Source: Parabacteroides goldsteinii (lineage in GTDB: Bacteria; Bacteroidota; Bacteroidia; Bacteroidales; Tannerellaceae). From it: a DNA stretch of 33,140 nucleotides. Below the pieces are notes generated by a model that did no database searches, was not told the origin of the DNA, and saw only the letters and a list, made by a program, of their open reading frames with translations. The position numbers were made by a program, and so were the translations under genes. Below, in pieces: positions 17,211 to 25,096 of this stretch. The stretch lies in assembly GCF_015550595.1 (NCBI RefSeq), contig NZ_JADNBB010000049.1:1-33140 (forward strand). Direction: 5' to 3'. Numbering within the stretch: the first letter of the stretch is position 1; each line of letters starts with the position of its first letter.

Positions 17211-17304
17211 AATCTGTTGTCGACGCCCTCGGCAATATAAACGACGTCCTCGACAATATTGTTGACGTCCTCGACAATTCTGCCGACGCCCTCGGCAACA
17301 GATT
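17211..17304 (+). repeat. Four tandem 21-bp quasi-palindromic repeats with inverted ends
   Basis: The core GACGyCCTCGrCAA starts at 17222, 17243, 17264 and 17285, an exact 21-bp period. Units 1, 3 and 4 can each fold into a small hairpin around a CGCCC or CGTCC loop (for example TTGTCGA with TCGGCAA), with the variable base of the left arm matching the variable base of the right arm. The whole array is bounded by the inverted pair AATCTGTTG (17211-17219) and CAACAGATT (17296-17304). It lies in the 234-base gap between the GH95 gene and the second sulfatase, just after a candidate promoter. The role is unknown; it could be a leader RNA structure, a protein-binding array or a variable-number repeat. 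Confidence 0.9.
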
Positions 17305-17398
17305 CCATCAGCAGGTAATCAGGATAACCTTCTGTCTGACATAAACTTACTTCCTGATAATTATGACAAACAAGCGCATAACAAAAAACAGATATCTT

Positions 17399-18844
17399 AT
17401 GAATAAAAAATTGACCTTGTTAAGTACTGCCATGCTGTCTGCAACGAGTTTGTTGGCCGTAGACAAAAAGCCGAACATCATCCTGATTCTTGCTGACGAC
17501 ATGCGGGGAACTGCCATGAATTTTCTGGGGGTGGAAGACGTCCATACTCCGAACTTAGATAAATTAGCTGCCGAAAGCACGGTCTTTTCCAATGCCCATA
17601 TTATGGGAGGAACTTCCGGGGCCGTCAGTATGCCGAGCCGTGCCATGCTGATGACGGGGAAATATCTTTATACGCTGGAAAAGCAGGGATCGACTGTTCC
17701 CGAAGATCATATACTGATCGGGGAAGCCTTGCAACAGGCCGGGTATAACTCCTTCCATACCGGTAAATGGCATAATGGATACCAGGCAATGAACCGTTGC
17801 TTCAACGATGCGGAAGGAATTTATTTCGGTGGAATGTATGACCACTGGAACGTGCCGCTCTACAACTATAATGCAGATGGCAACTATGGAAAAAAGCGTC
17901 CGGTAGTCAAAGACTGGGCGAAGAGCAACGAGGTAACCTACGAAGTGGGCGAATATATGTATTCCGGCAAACATTCGGTGGATATCTTCACGGATGATGC
18001 TGTCAGATACATTGAAAAACAGAAAGGAGCCGGTAAACCGTTCTTCCTTTCCGTGGCTTACATGTCACCTCACGATCCGCGTACGATGCCCGACGAATAT
18101 ATGCGCCAGTACGACCGCGATAATATCCAGTTGCCTCCTAATTACATGGATAAACATCCTTTCGACAACGGAGAACTGGTGATCCGTGATGAGGTATTGG
18201 CAGCCATTCCCCGTGTACCGGATGAGATAAAGAAACATATCATGGAATATTATGCCATGGTGACACATGTAGACCGCCGCGTGGGCGATATCATCCAAGC
18301 CCTGAAAGAAACCGGAGAGTATGAAAATACGATTATCGTCTTTGCCGGTGATAACGGGTTGGCTGTCGGACAACACGGACTGATGGGAAAACAGAACGTT
18401 TACGAACATAGTGTGCGTGTCCCCCTGATGATTAAAGGTGCAGGCAGTAACGCCCAGGGACAGAAGAGTGATAAATTATGCTACTTGATCGATGTATTCC
18501 CTACCTTGTGCGATATGGTCGGAACGGATATCCCGTCATCGGTGGACGGCGTGAGCCTTATCCCGGCCATAGAGGAAGACAAGACGGTGAGAGATTACCT
18601 GTATTACTGCTACATGGATAACCAGCGTGCCATATCCGACGGGGAATGGAAGCTCTGCGAATATCATGTGAAAGGTGTACGCACCACCCAATTGTTCAAC
18701 CTGAAGAACGATCCCTGGGAGTTGAATAACCTGGCTGGTGATAAAAAACAGGCAAAGCTAATCAAGAAGCTGCGTAAACAAATGACGCTGGAACGGGAGC
18801 AGACGAAAGACAATTCGACTTTCTGGGACGGATTTGTATTCTAA
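17399..18844 (+). CDS. S1-family sulfatase, serine type (secreted)
   Basis: 481 aa from ATG 17399, where a normal signal peptide begins (MNKKLTLLS to LLAVDK); ATG 17363 in frame would add twelve polar residues before it and is less likely. Signature features are LADDMRG (Asp33/Asp34, metal), S-M-P-S-R at 77-81 with Ser77 as the formylglycine precursor, FHTGKWHNG (catalytic Lys/His), YMSPHDPR, and AGDNGLAVGQHGLMGKQN, which supplies further metal and sulfate contacts. Like the first sulfatase it needs an anaerobic maturase encoded elsewhere. It differs strongly from the first sulfatase outside the motifs, so a different sulfated position or sugar is likely. It is the last glycan-degradation gene before trpS and is probably transcribed with a long structured leader. 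Confidence 0.9.
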   Translation: MNKKLTLLSTAMLSATSLLAVDKKPNIILILADDMRGTAMNFLGVEDVHTPNLDKLAAESTVFSNAHIMGGTSGAVSMPSRAMLMTGKYLYTLEKQGSTVPEDHILIGEALQQAGYNSFHTGKWHNGYQAMNRCFNDAEGIYFGGMYDHWNVPLYNYNADGNYGKKRPVVKDWAKSNEVTYEVGEYMYSGKHSVDIFTDDAVRYIEKQKGAGKPFFLSVAYMSPHDPRTMPDEYMRQYDRDNIQLPPNYMDKHPFDNGELVIRDEVLAAIPRVPDEIKKHIMEYYAMVTHVDRRVGDIIQALKETGEYENTIIVFAGDNGLAVGQHGLMGKQNVYEHSVRVPLMIKGAGSNAQGQKSDKLCYLIDVFPTLCDMVGTDIPSSVDGVSLIPAIEEDKTVRDYLYYCYMDNQRAISDGEWKLCEYHVKGVRTTQLFNLKNDPWELNNLAGDKKQAKLIKKLRKQMTLEREQTKDNSTFWDGFVF

Positions 18845-18850
18845 AATTAC

Positions 18851-18858
18851 TATCTTTG
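18851..18858 (+). promoter_or_regulatory. Probable -7 box for trpS
   Basis: TATCTTTG is an exact TAnnTTTG match, 31 bases before ATG 18890. A TTTG at 18833-18836 is too close (14 bases) to be a typical -33 element, so the promoter rests on the -7 box and on the change of function at this point. Confidence 0.5.
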
Positions 18859-18889
18859 CGGCTGTTTGAATAAAATAAAGAATTTAGAA

Positions 18890-19945
18890 ATGGAAACAGT
18901 AGTAAGTGGCATCAGGCCAACAGGTAATTTGCATCTGGGGAATTACTTCGGAGCAGTAAAGAGTTTTCTGCAAATGCAGAATGAGTATAATTGCTTTTTC
19001 TTTATTGCAGACTGGCACTCCCTGACTACACATCCGCGTCCGGCAAATATCCGTGAAAGTGCAAAGACGATCCTGGCCGAATACCTGGCTTGCGGTATCG
19101 ATCCGGAGAAGGCTACCATCTATATACAGAGCGATGTTCGCGAAGTGGCAGAGTTGTATCTCTACCTCAATATGAATGCCGGTATCGGTGAGTTGATGCG
19201 TACGACTTCGTTCAAGGATAAAGCGCGTCAGCAACTGCATATCGACCGTGTAAATACCGAAGAGGGTGATGTCGAGAGAGAGATCTTTAACGAAGGAAAC
19301 AAGCATAGTGTAAATGCCGGTCTGTTGACTTATCCGACTTTGATGGCTGCCGATATCATTATCCACAAAGCTTTGAAAGTGCCGGTAGGGAAAGACCAGG
19401 AACAGAATATGGAGATGGCGCGTCGTTTCGCCCGTCGTTTCAATTCTACCTATGAGGTTGAATTCTTCCCCGAACCTGCCTCTTTCCACCTGACAGAGAA
19501 GGCCGTAAAAGTGCCGGGTCTGGATGGTTCCGGTAAGATGGGTAAGAGCGAAGGCAACGCAATCTATCTGATCGATGACGAGAAGGCTATCAAGAAAAAG
19601 GTAATGAAAGCTGTTACCGATGCAGGTCCTACGGAACCGAACAGTGTGAAACCCGAACCGATCGCCAACCTGTTCGCTATGATGGATATCGTATCAACAA
19701 AAGATACGTACGATTTCTTCAATGAGAAATACAATAACTGTGAGATCCGTTACGGCGATATGAAGAAGCAGTTAGCCGAAGATATCAACAACTTCTGTGC
19801 TCCTATCCGTGAACGTATCATCGATATCCGTTCCAATGAGGAATATATGGAAAAAGTAGCCCGCATGGGAGCTGAAAAGGCTTCAGCCAGCGCTGCAAAA
19901 ACTCTGGCAGAGGTTCGTGAGATTATCGGTTTCCGTCCGTATTGA
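18890..19945 (+). CDS. trpS: Tryptophan--tRNA ligase
   Basis: 351 aa from ATG 18890; the frame is open back to a TTG at 18866, but METVVSGIRPTG is the usual start of the family. This cytoplasmic class I synthetase charges tRNA-Trp with tryptophan using ATP. The HIGH-like motif is HLGN (15-18) after SGIRPTGN, and the KMSKS-like motif is KMGKS (216-220) within GKMGKSEGN. The length is normal for bacterial TrpS. It is a housekeeping gene that separates the glycan locus from the signalling/uptake genes. It has its own promoter and a strong terminator, so it is probably monocistronic. Confidence 0.96.
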   Translation: METVVSGIRPTGNLHLGNYFGAVKSFLQMQNEYNCFFFIADWHSLTTHPRPANIRESAKTILAEYLACGIDPEKATIYIQSDVREVAELYLYLNMNAGIGELMRTTSFKDKARQQLHIDRVNTEEGDVEREIFNEGNKHSVNAGLLTYPTLMAADIIIHKALKVPVGKDQEQNMEMARRFARRFNSTYEVEFFPEPASFHLTEKAVKVPGLDGSGKMGKSEGNAIYLIDDEKAIKKKVMKAVTDAGPTEPNSVKPEPIANLFAMMDIVSTKDTYDFFNEKYNNCEIRYGDMKKQLAEDINNFCAPIRERIIDIRSNEEYMEKVARMGAEKASASAAKTLAEVREIIGFRPY

Positions 19946-19967
19946 TGATAAGATCATTATAAATAAA

Positions 19968-20009
19968 AAGGCACGCAAAAAGTAATGTTTTGTGTGCCTT
20001 CTTTATTTA
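19968..20009 (+). terminator. Strong rho-independent terminator after trpS
   Basis: A 13-bp stem is formed by 19968-19980 and 19988-20000 (AAGGCACGCAAAA with TTTTGTGTGCCTT, one G-T pair) around a 7-base loop, followed by the T-rich CTTTATTTA. The flanking A and T runs could make it work in both directions. It starts 22 bases after the trpS stop. Confidence 0.88.
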
Positions 20010-20119
20010 TGGTATAGTGAAGCCTCCTAATCTTGTATCATCCTATCAAATTGGGTAGTGGATTAACTATCCTTTAGCTCATTATTTCTTAAATATGTGA
20101 TAAAGAAGCTGAAATTCTA

Positions 20120-20132
20120 CCTGATTATCAGG
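20120..20132. promoter_or_regulatory. Short palindrome upstream of the ECF sigma factor gene, possible operator
   Basis: CCTGATTATCAGG is a perfect 6-bp inverted repeat around one T. It lies about 45 bases before the sigma factor ATG, just upstream of TTACTTTG (20142-20149), a near-match to the -7 box. A regulator-binding role is inference. Confidence 0.35.
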
Positions 20133-20176
20133 AAAACTCTTTTACTTTGTAGCGAATAGTTACAGATAACAAACGT

Positions 20177-20695
20177 ATGGCAACCATTTCCAGTGGAGAG
20201 TTTGAGCGGTATTTCAAGGATTTGTATAAACCCTTGTGTCTTTTTGCGCTCCGATTTACTGAACGGTTAGATGATGCGGAGGATATTGTCCAACAGGCTT
20301 TTGCCGATGTATGGGATAAAAATATCAATAATATACTGATTGATAATCTGAAGTCGTATATGTATCAGGCTGTACGTAACCGTTCCCTTTCGCTTGTAAC
20401 ACAGCCTGCCGATCTGCAGACTACCGACCAGCTTCCGGATATGGAAGACTCATCGGAGGAAGAGCAGATCTACAATGCAGAACGCGACGCCCGCCTGTGG
20501 AATGCGATAAACGGCTTACCTCCCGAACGCAAAAAAATCTTTTTACTTTCAAAGCGCGACGGTCTGAAGTACCAGGAGATCGCCGAAGAACTGAATATCT
20601 CAATAAAAACGGTTGAGAATCAGATGGGGAAAGCATTGAAGGCATTGCGTGAGACGGCGGTACGTATCTATAACTTTCTCTTTGGTCTGGCGTGA
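20177..20695 (+). CDS. ECF RNA polymerase sigma factor (FecI-like, sigma-70 family)
   Basis: 172 aa. Region 2 occupies about residues 10-75 (LYKPLCLFALRFTERLDDAEDIVQ..., the helix that binds core polymerase and the -10 region). Region 4 is at about 110-165, with the helix-turn-helix GLKYQEIAEELNISIKTVENQ for -35 recognition. An acidic linker (EDSSEEEQ) joins them. FecI-like factors are held by a FecR-type anti-sigma factor and released when a TonB-dependent receptor with an N-terminal STN domain senses its ligand. All the matching partners follow on the same strand: FecR at 21542 and the receptor at 22396. It likely directs transcription of this receptor operon and possibly of the paralogous receptor at 27165. 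The insertion of an outer-membrane protein gene between sigma and anti-sigma genes is unusual. Confidence 0.92.
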   Translation: MATISSGEFERYFKDLYKPLCLFALRFTERLDDAEDIVQQAFADVWDKNINNILIDNLKSYMYQAVRNRSLSLVTQPADLQTTDQLPDMEDSSEEEQIYNAERDARLWNAINGLPPERKKIFLLSKRDGLKYQEIAEELNISIKTVENQMGKALKALRETAVRIYNFLFGLA

Positions 20696-20740
20696 TCAAA
20701 TAAAAAAGTGCTGATCGGAATAGGGGTTTTTTCAGGCTTC

Positions 20741-20757
20741 TTTGTCTTAGAGACAAA
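20741..20757. promoter_or_regulatory. 17-bp palindrome in the gap before the outer-membrane protein gene
   Basis: TTTGTCT-TAG-AGACAAA is a perfect 7-bp inverted repeat with a 3-base centre. It sits between the sigma factor stop (20695) and ATG 20792. No T-run follows, so it is more likely an operator or mRNA hairpin than a terminator. No binding protein is known to me. Confidence 0.45.
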
Positions 20758-20791
20758 TGGTATTACAAATTTTGTTTCACTAAGAAAGAGA

Positions 20792-21538
20792 ATGATGATG
20801 AAAAAGATGATTTTTGGAGTGATGTTGACGATGATGTTGATGTGTGTAACGAGTGTCAGTGCACAGTGGTCTGTAACTCCGGAGGCAGGAATAACTGCTA
20901 TTAAACGGAATAGCTTTACCAATGACAGCTGGCGTGCCGGATGGAAAGTCGGGGTAGGTTTGGAATATCAATTTACACCCCGGTTCTTTTCAATGAAGAC
21001 CGGGTTGTATTATACACAGCGAGGGTATTCGGAGCAATATTTTTATTACAGAAATAACATGACCTCTCCTGGCGTTCCTTCGCAGACAACAACCGAGTGG
21101 TATTCAGGTTCTGTTAACAGACATTTCTTGCAGGTGCCCATTCTGGCGAATTTCTCGTTCGATCTAGGTAAGGATATCCGCCTGAATGTTGGAGTAGGAC
21201 CTTATTTTGCGGTAAGTCTGGCCGACAGAACGGAGAGCTATATAATGGATTCCAACTATGGAATGTATCCGTACTACGGTGGTTATTACGGCAATGGTTA
21301 TTATGGCGGTTACTATGGTAATTATTATGGCGGATATTATAATTCCGGATACAATAGGAGAGATCTTCGTCCATTCGACTGGGGAGTGAATGCCAATATA
21401 GGCCTTGAAGTAAAACAATGGGTTGTAAATCTGGGATACGAAGTTTCACTCGGACAGGAATATACCGGAGAAACGATACAGGCAAACTATCATAGCTTGA
21501 GCTTATCATTAGGATATAAGTTTAAATTAGGAAAATAA
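20792..21538 (+). CDS. Small outer-membrane beta-barrel protein with a Tyr/Gly-rich loop
   Basis: 248 aa from ATG 20792, the first of three consecutive ATG codons; the frame is open to a GTG at 20708, but the signal peptide (MMMKKMIFG... to VSAQ) starts here. Alternating strands ending in aromatic residues (WSVTPEAGITAIKR, FSMKTGLYYTQRGYS, LQVPILANFSFD, LRLNVGVGPYFAV, LSLSLGYKFKLGK) fit the PorT/OMP beta-barrel family found across Bacteroidetes. Residues about 154-190 are almost entirely Tyr, Gly and Asn in YYGG/YYGN repeats, placed where an extracellular loop would be. Its place between sigma and anti-sigma genes, three bases before the anti-sigma gene, suggests it takes part in signal sensing or is co-induced with the receptor; that is inference. 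Confidence 0.85.
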   Translation: MMMKKMIFGVMLTMMLMCVTSVSAQWSVTPEAGITAIKRNSFTNDSWRAGWKVGVGLEYQFTPRFFSMKTGLYYTQRGYSEQYFYYRNNMTSPGVPSQTTTEWYSGSVNRHFLQVPILANFSFDLGKDIRLNVGVGPYFAVSLADRTESYIMDSNYGMYPYYGGYYGNGYYGGYYGNYYGGYYNSGYNRRDLRPFDWGVNANIGLEVKQWVVNLGYEVSLGQEYTGETIQANYHSLSLSLGYKFKLGK

Positions 21539-21541
21539 TAA

Positions 21542-22387
21542 ATGAACAACGAGCAGGGAAATAAATTGGAGCAACGCATTCGTTTCGTAGCGAAACACTA
21601 CGAGGAAGGACGTTTGGATACTGATAAGGCCTGGCAACAGTTTGCCGGGAAGCATCAGGTACGCCGTACGGTTTCTTTCCGTCGCTACTGGATGGCTGCA
21701 GCATCGGTATTTTTACTGCTCATTGGTTTCGGAACTTATTTTATAACAGAACGTAAATCCCCGGAATGGGTGGCTGTAACAACCGGACCGGGACAAATAA
21801 AAGAAGTCTACCTGCCTGACAGTACACTGATCTCGATGGCAGGAAGTTCTTCCATACGATATGATGTGAAGACGTACGGAAAGGAAAGGCGTGTAGTGGA
21901 GATGAAAGGAAAAGCCTTTTTCCAGGTGACGCGGAACGAAGCACGCCCTTTTTCTGTGTATACTGAACGGACGGAAGTGACCGTATTGGGTACCAGTTTC
22001 CAGATAAACGAGCAACCCGGCGGAACAGACGTGAATGTGATGACCGGTAAAGTAAGCTTTGGTGCTACCGGAAGTGAAACGAACAAGGTTATATTAACAG
22101 CCGGTATGTCGGCTTCGTACTCTATGGAAAGCAACGGAATAACAATACTTGAAGAAGAAGACCTTAATAGCCTGTCATGGAAAACCAGACAGTTGCGTTT
22201 CAATGATACTCCGCTGGAAAAGGTTATCGATGATTTGAATAAATACTATCAGGTAAAAGTAATCAATAAAACAGAAACCCCGAATCTGAAACTGACGGCT
22301 ACTTTCAATGATCTTCCGTTGGAAGATGTTTTACTGGTTATCAACCAGACGCTGGATACCCGCCTGGCTCCTGATCCCAATAAATAA
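21542..22387 (+). CDS. FecR-type anti-sigma factor (inner-membrane)
   Basis: 281 aa. A cytoplasmic N-terminal segment (1-48) would bind the ECF sigma factor. One transmembrane helix spans about 49-68 (YWMAAASVFLLLIGFGTYFI). The periplasmic part has a FecR domain (about 76-180; VYLPDSTLISMAGSSSIRYD, KGKAFFQVTRNEARPFSVYT, VTVLGTSFQINE) and a C-terminal DUF4974-type domain (LRFNDTPLEKVIDDLNKYYQVKV..., LEDVLLVINQTL). It passes the signal from the receptor's STN domain to the sigma factor. It begins three bases after the barrel gene and ends eight bases before the receptor gene, so it is clearly co-transcribed. Length and architecture are normal for Bacteroidetes FecR proteins. Confidence 0.93.
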   Translation: MNNEQGNKLEQRIRFVAKHYEEGRLDTDKAWQQFAGKHQVRRTVSFRRYWMAAASVFLLLIGFGTYFITERKSPEWVAVTTGPGQIKEVYLPDSTLISMAGSSSIRYDVKTYGKERRVVEMKGKAFFQVTRNEARPFSVYTERTEVTVLGTSFQINEQPGGTDVNVMTGKVSFGATGSETNKVILTAGMSASYSMESNGITILEEEDLNSLSWKTRQLRFNDTPLEKVIDDLNKYYQVKVINKTETPNLKLTATFNDLPLEDVLLVINQTLDTRLAPDPNK

Positions 22388-22395
22388 GTTTACCT

Positions 22396-25092
22396 ATGGG
22401 ACGTATATGGATATTACTGACAGGAATTCTTATGCTTTTTCCGCAGGTAAAAGCCGGGGAACTGGCTACTGTGGTTAAACTTCCGGTTGAGCCTACGCCT
22501 ACGGTAACAATGGATATGCGTCAGGTTTCCTTGTTGGAGATATTGCAGGAACTGGAAAAGCAGACCGGGATCTTTTTCTCTTACGAATCATCTATGCTCG
22601 ATGATTTCCCGAAGATGTCGTTTAAGGCCCAGGACGAATCACTGTCTTATTGTCTCAGAAGATTATTTTACTCTTTGCCTGTTACTTACCGGATGACTGG
22701 GCAGATCGTGATTTTGAAACGAAAGCCCCGGCTGTATACCATAAGCGGTTTCGTGCGTGACTCGGTATCCTACGAAAGTCTTATTAATGCTTCGGTATTC
22801 GAACGCAATACCAGGAGTGGAACAACAACAAATAATTACGGCTTTTACAGTATTACTCTGCCTCCCGGGAAGGTCACCTTACGAGCCTCCTTTGTCGGTT
22901 ATGATGCGAAAGAGGTCACCTTTGAGTTATCTCGTGATACGCTGGTCGATATACCTTTACATGCTATCGGGACATTGGGGGAGATTGTCGTGGAGGGCTT
23001 GAATCCCCGGTCGGAAGTATTAAATACACGTACGGGGGTAGTGGAGGTACCCTCCTGGCGCATCAAGTCGATGCCGGCCTTGCTGGGGGAGACGGATGTG
23101 GTGAAAACCCTGCAACGACTGCCCGGCGTTGCAGTAGGGGTGGAAGGGATGACCGGTCTCCATGTGAGGGGAGGCAATGCCGACGGAAACCTTTACTTGC
23201 TTGACGGTAACCCGGTTTATCACACCAATCATCTGCTTGGTTTCTTTTCAGCCTTTAATCCTGATGCCGTCAAGAATACGACATTTTATAAAGGGAGCTT
23301 TCCTGCCGAATATGGAGGAAGGCTCTCGTCGGTTGTAGATGTGAGGACAAATGATGGCGACCGTTACGAATATCATGGAAACTTCTCTATCGGTTTGCTC
23401 GCTATGCGGGGGAACCTGGAAGGGCCTATTATAAAAGGGAAATCTTCATTCAACGTTTCCGTCAGACGTACCTGGATGGAACTTTTCACCTGGCCGATAC
23501 TAAAAGCTGTAAATAAAGACAGGAGCGATAAACTGAAAGGCGGGTATCACTTCTTCGATATGAATGCCAAAGTAAACCACTCTTTTAGCGACCGCACCCG
23601 CCTTTATATGAGTTTTTATATGGGTAGCGACAGTTATCTCAATGGAGAAGAGTTTAGTTATGGAGATCGTCTTGGTAAGGATTTTCGTTGGCGGTGGGGA
23701 AATCTGATCGGTTCAGTGGGAGTGAATCATGTATTCAATAATAAACTGTTTGCCAGTTTTACGGCGGGATATACACGTTACCGTTCGCATATCATACAAG
23801 ATAAGGCAGATTATGCACAGTCTTCCAATGTTAATGAAGAAAGGGTATACAACCAGGAAAGCCACTACCGTTCGGCTATGGAAGATATGAGCCTGCGTGC
23901 ATCATTCGATTACCGTATACATGAGAAACATCGCCTCCGTTTTGGTGGTGATTATCTGTTTCATAATTTCCGCCCTGAACAGAATACGATGAAGAGCTGG
24001 TATAAGGATTCGGTAAAATCGCAAGAGACAAATACGATATATGCCAATTCGCTGATTCACGGGCATGAAGTCTCTTTGTTTGCCGAAGAAGAGATGCATG
24101 TGATGGAACGCCTTAAGACGAGTGTAGGTTTGCGATATACATTATTTACTGTACAGGGGGAGACTTATCAGTCTTTTCAACCGCGTTTGTCGATACGTTA
24201 TCTGTTGGCCCGTAACTTCTCTGCCAAACTGTCATATTCGAAAATGAATCAGTATATCCACCTTCTTTCCAACAGCTATATCAGCCAGCCGACAGATATC
24301 TGGGTGCCCGTAACCCGTAATATCCGTCCGATGAATGCGCATCAGTATACCGCCGGGCTTTACTATACGCTTAACAGGCTGTATAATTTCTCTATCGAAG
24401 GATATTATAAACGGATGAACAACCTGATCGAATACAAAGATCGCTTTCCGGTAGGGATCGATTATTCCAATTGGGAAGAACGGGTAGGGGAAGGCTATGG
24501 CCGTGCCTACGGAATGGAACTTATGGCGCAGAAGAAGACAGGGCGTTTGTCGGGCTGGATCGGTTACACATTATCCTGGTCGGATCGTCTCTTTCCGGAT
24601 GGAAGTGTAAATAAAGGCCGGCGTTTTCCTTCCAAATATGATAACCGTCATAAGGTAGACGTCGTGGCTACTTACAAATTGTCTCGCAAGGTGGAATTGA
24701 CTGCCGCCTGGATGTTTGCTTCCGGTAATTATATCACGATCAAGGATCAGGTGTATCATGGAGGTACGGGACAGACGAATAACGGCTATTTACATGGTAG
24801 TGGCATCATTTCAGGGGGAGACGGTTACGATTATGCATCCAGTTCCCGAAACAATTACCAGTTGGCTCCTTATCACCGTCTTGACCTGGGGCTTAACTTT
24901 TACCGTTATAAAAAGAAGGGGCGCATGGGAATTTGGAATCTTAGCCTTTGTAATGCTTATTGCCACCCGAACCCGTTTAGTGTTGAGACAAAATACGACA
25001 CTGATTCCGTTACCGGAAAACGAGAGATCTATCTGGAGCAATCGATCTTGTTTCTGTTCCTGCCTTCCGTATCATATACCTATAAATTCTAA
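22396..25092 (+). CDS. TonB-dependent outer-membrane receptor with STN signalling domain
   Basis: 898 aa. A signal peptide ends near QVKA (20). An STN (secretin/TonB N-terminal) domain lies at about 35-110 (MDMRQVSLLEILQELEKQTGIFFSYE... form), used to talk to FecR. A carboxypeptidase-regulatory-like beta domain is at about 115-195 (TISGFVRDSVSYESLINASV). The plug is at about 215-335 with VRGGNADGNLYLLDGNPVYH and AEYGGRLSSVVDV, followed by a 22-stranded barrel ending in the typical aromatic VSYTYKF. It imports a substrate across the outer membrane with TonB energy. It is coupled to the DUF4249 lipoprotein gene starting four bases after its stop. The receptor at 27165 is a clear paralogue. The substrate is unknown; no SusD is present, so it is not a typical polysaccharide importer. 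Confidence 0.94.
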   Translation: MGRIWILLTGILMLFPQVKAGELATVVKLPVEPTPTVTMDMRQVSLLEILQELEKQTGIFFSYESSMLDDFPKMSFKAQDESLSYCLRRLFYSLPVTYRMTGQIVILKRKPRLYTISGFVRDSVSYESLINASVFERNTRSGTTTNNYGFYSITLPPGKVTLRASFVGYDAKEVTFELSRDTLVDIPLHAIGTLGEIVVEGLNPRSEVLNTRTGVVEVPSWRIKSMPALLGETDVVKTLQRLPGVAVGVEGMTGLHVRGGNADGNLYLLDGNPVYHTNHLLGFFSAFNPDAVKNTTFYKGSFPAEYGGRLSSVVDVRTNDGDRYEYHGNFSIGLLAMRGNLEGPIIKGKSSFNVSVRRTWMELFTWPILKAVNKDRSDKLKGGYHFFDMNAKVNHSFSDRTRLYMSFYMGSDSYLNGEEFSYGDRLGKDFRWRWGNLIGSVGVNHVFNNKLFASFTAGYTRYRSHIIQDKADYAQSSNVNEERVYNQESHYRSAMEDMSLRASFDYRIHEKHRLRFGGDYLFHNFRPEQNTMKSWYKDSVKSQETNTIYANSLIHGHEVSLFAEEEMHVMERLKTSVGLRYTLFTVQGETYQSFQPRLSIRYLLARNFSAKLSYSKMNQYIHLLSNSYISQPTDIWVPVTRNIRPMNAHQYTAGLYYTLNRLYNFSIEGYYKRMNNLIEYKDRFPVGIDYSNWEERVGEGYGRAYGMELMAQKKTGRLSGWIGYTLSWSDRLFPDGSVNKGRRFPSKYDNRHKVDVVATYKLSRKVELTAAWMFASGNYITIKDQVYHGGTGQTNNGYLHGSGIISGGDGYDYASSSRNNYQLAPYHRLDLGLNFYRYKKKGRMGIWNLSLCNAYCHPNPFSVETKYDTDSVTGKREIYLEQSILFLFLPSVSYTYKF

Positions 25093-25096
25093 TACG

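Noticed and set aside
17211-17304. CRISPR array
   Set aside because: The conserved core is only 14 bases with 7-base intervals, far too short for repeat and spacer; no cas genes are present.
16712-17308. Minus-strand reading frame of 198 codons starting in the repeat array with heptad-like repeats (VEDVNNI, AEGVDNR)
   Set aside because: After about 35 residues it is only the antisense of the GH95 gene, and the heptads are a by-product of the 21-bp period.
18866-18889. TTG start eight codons upstream of trpS ATG
   Set aside because: It would begin within a few bases of the expected transcription start, and the family normally starts at METVVSGIRPTG.
24716-25096. Upstream extension of the DUF4249 gene
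   Set aside because: It lies wholly inside the receptor gene in another frame; the lipoprotein signal starts at 25097.
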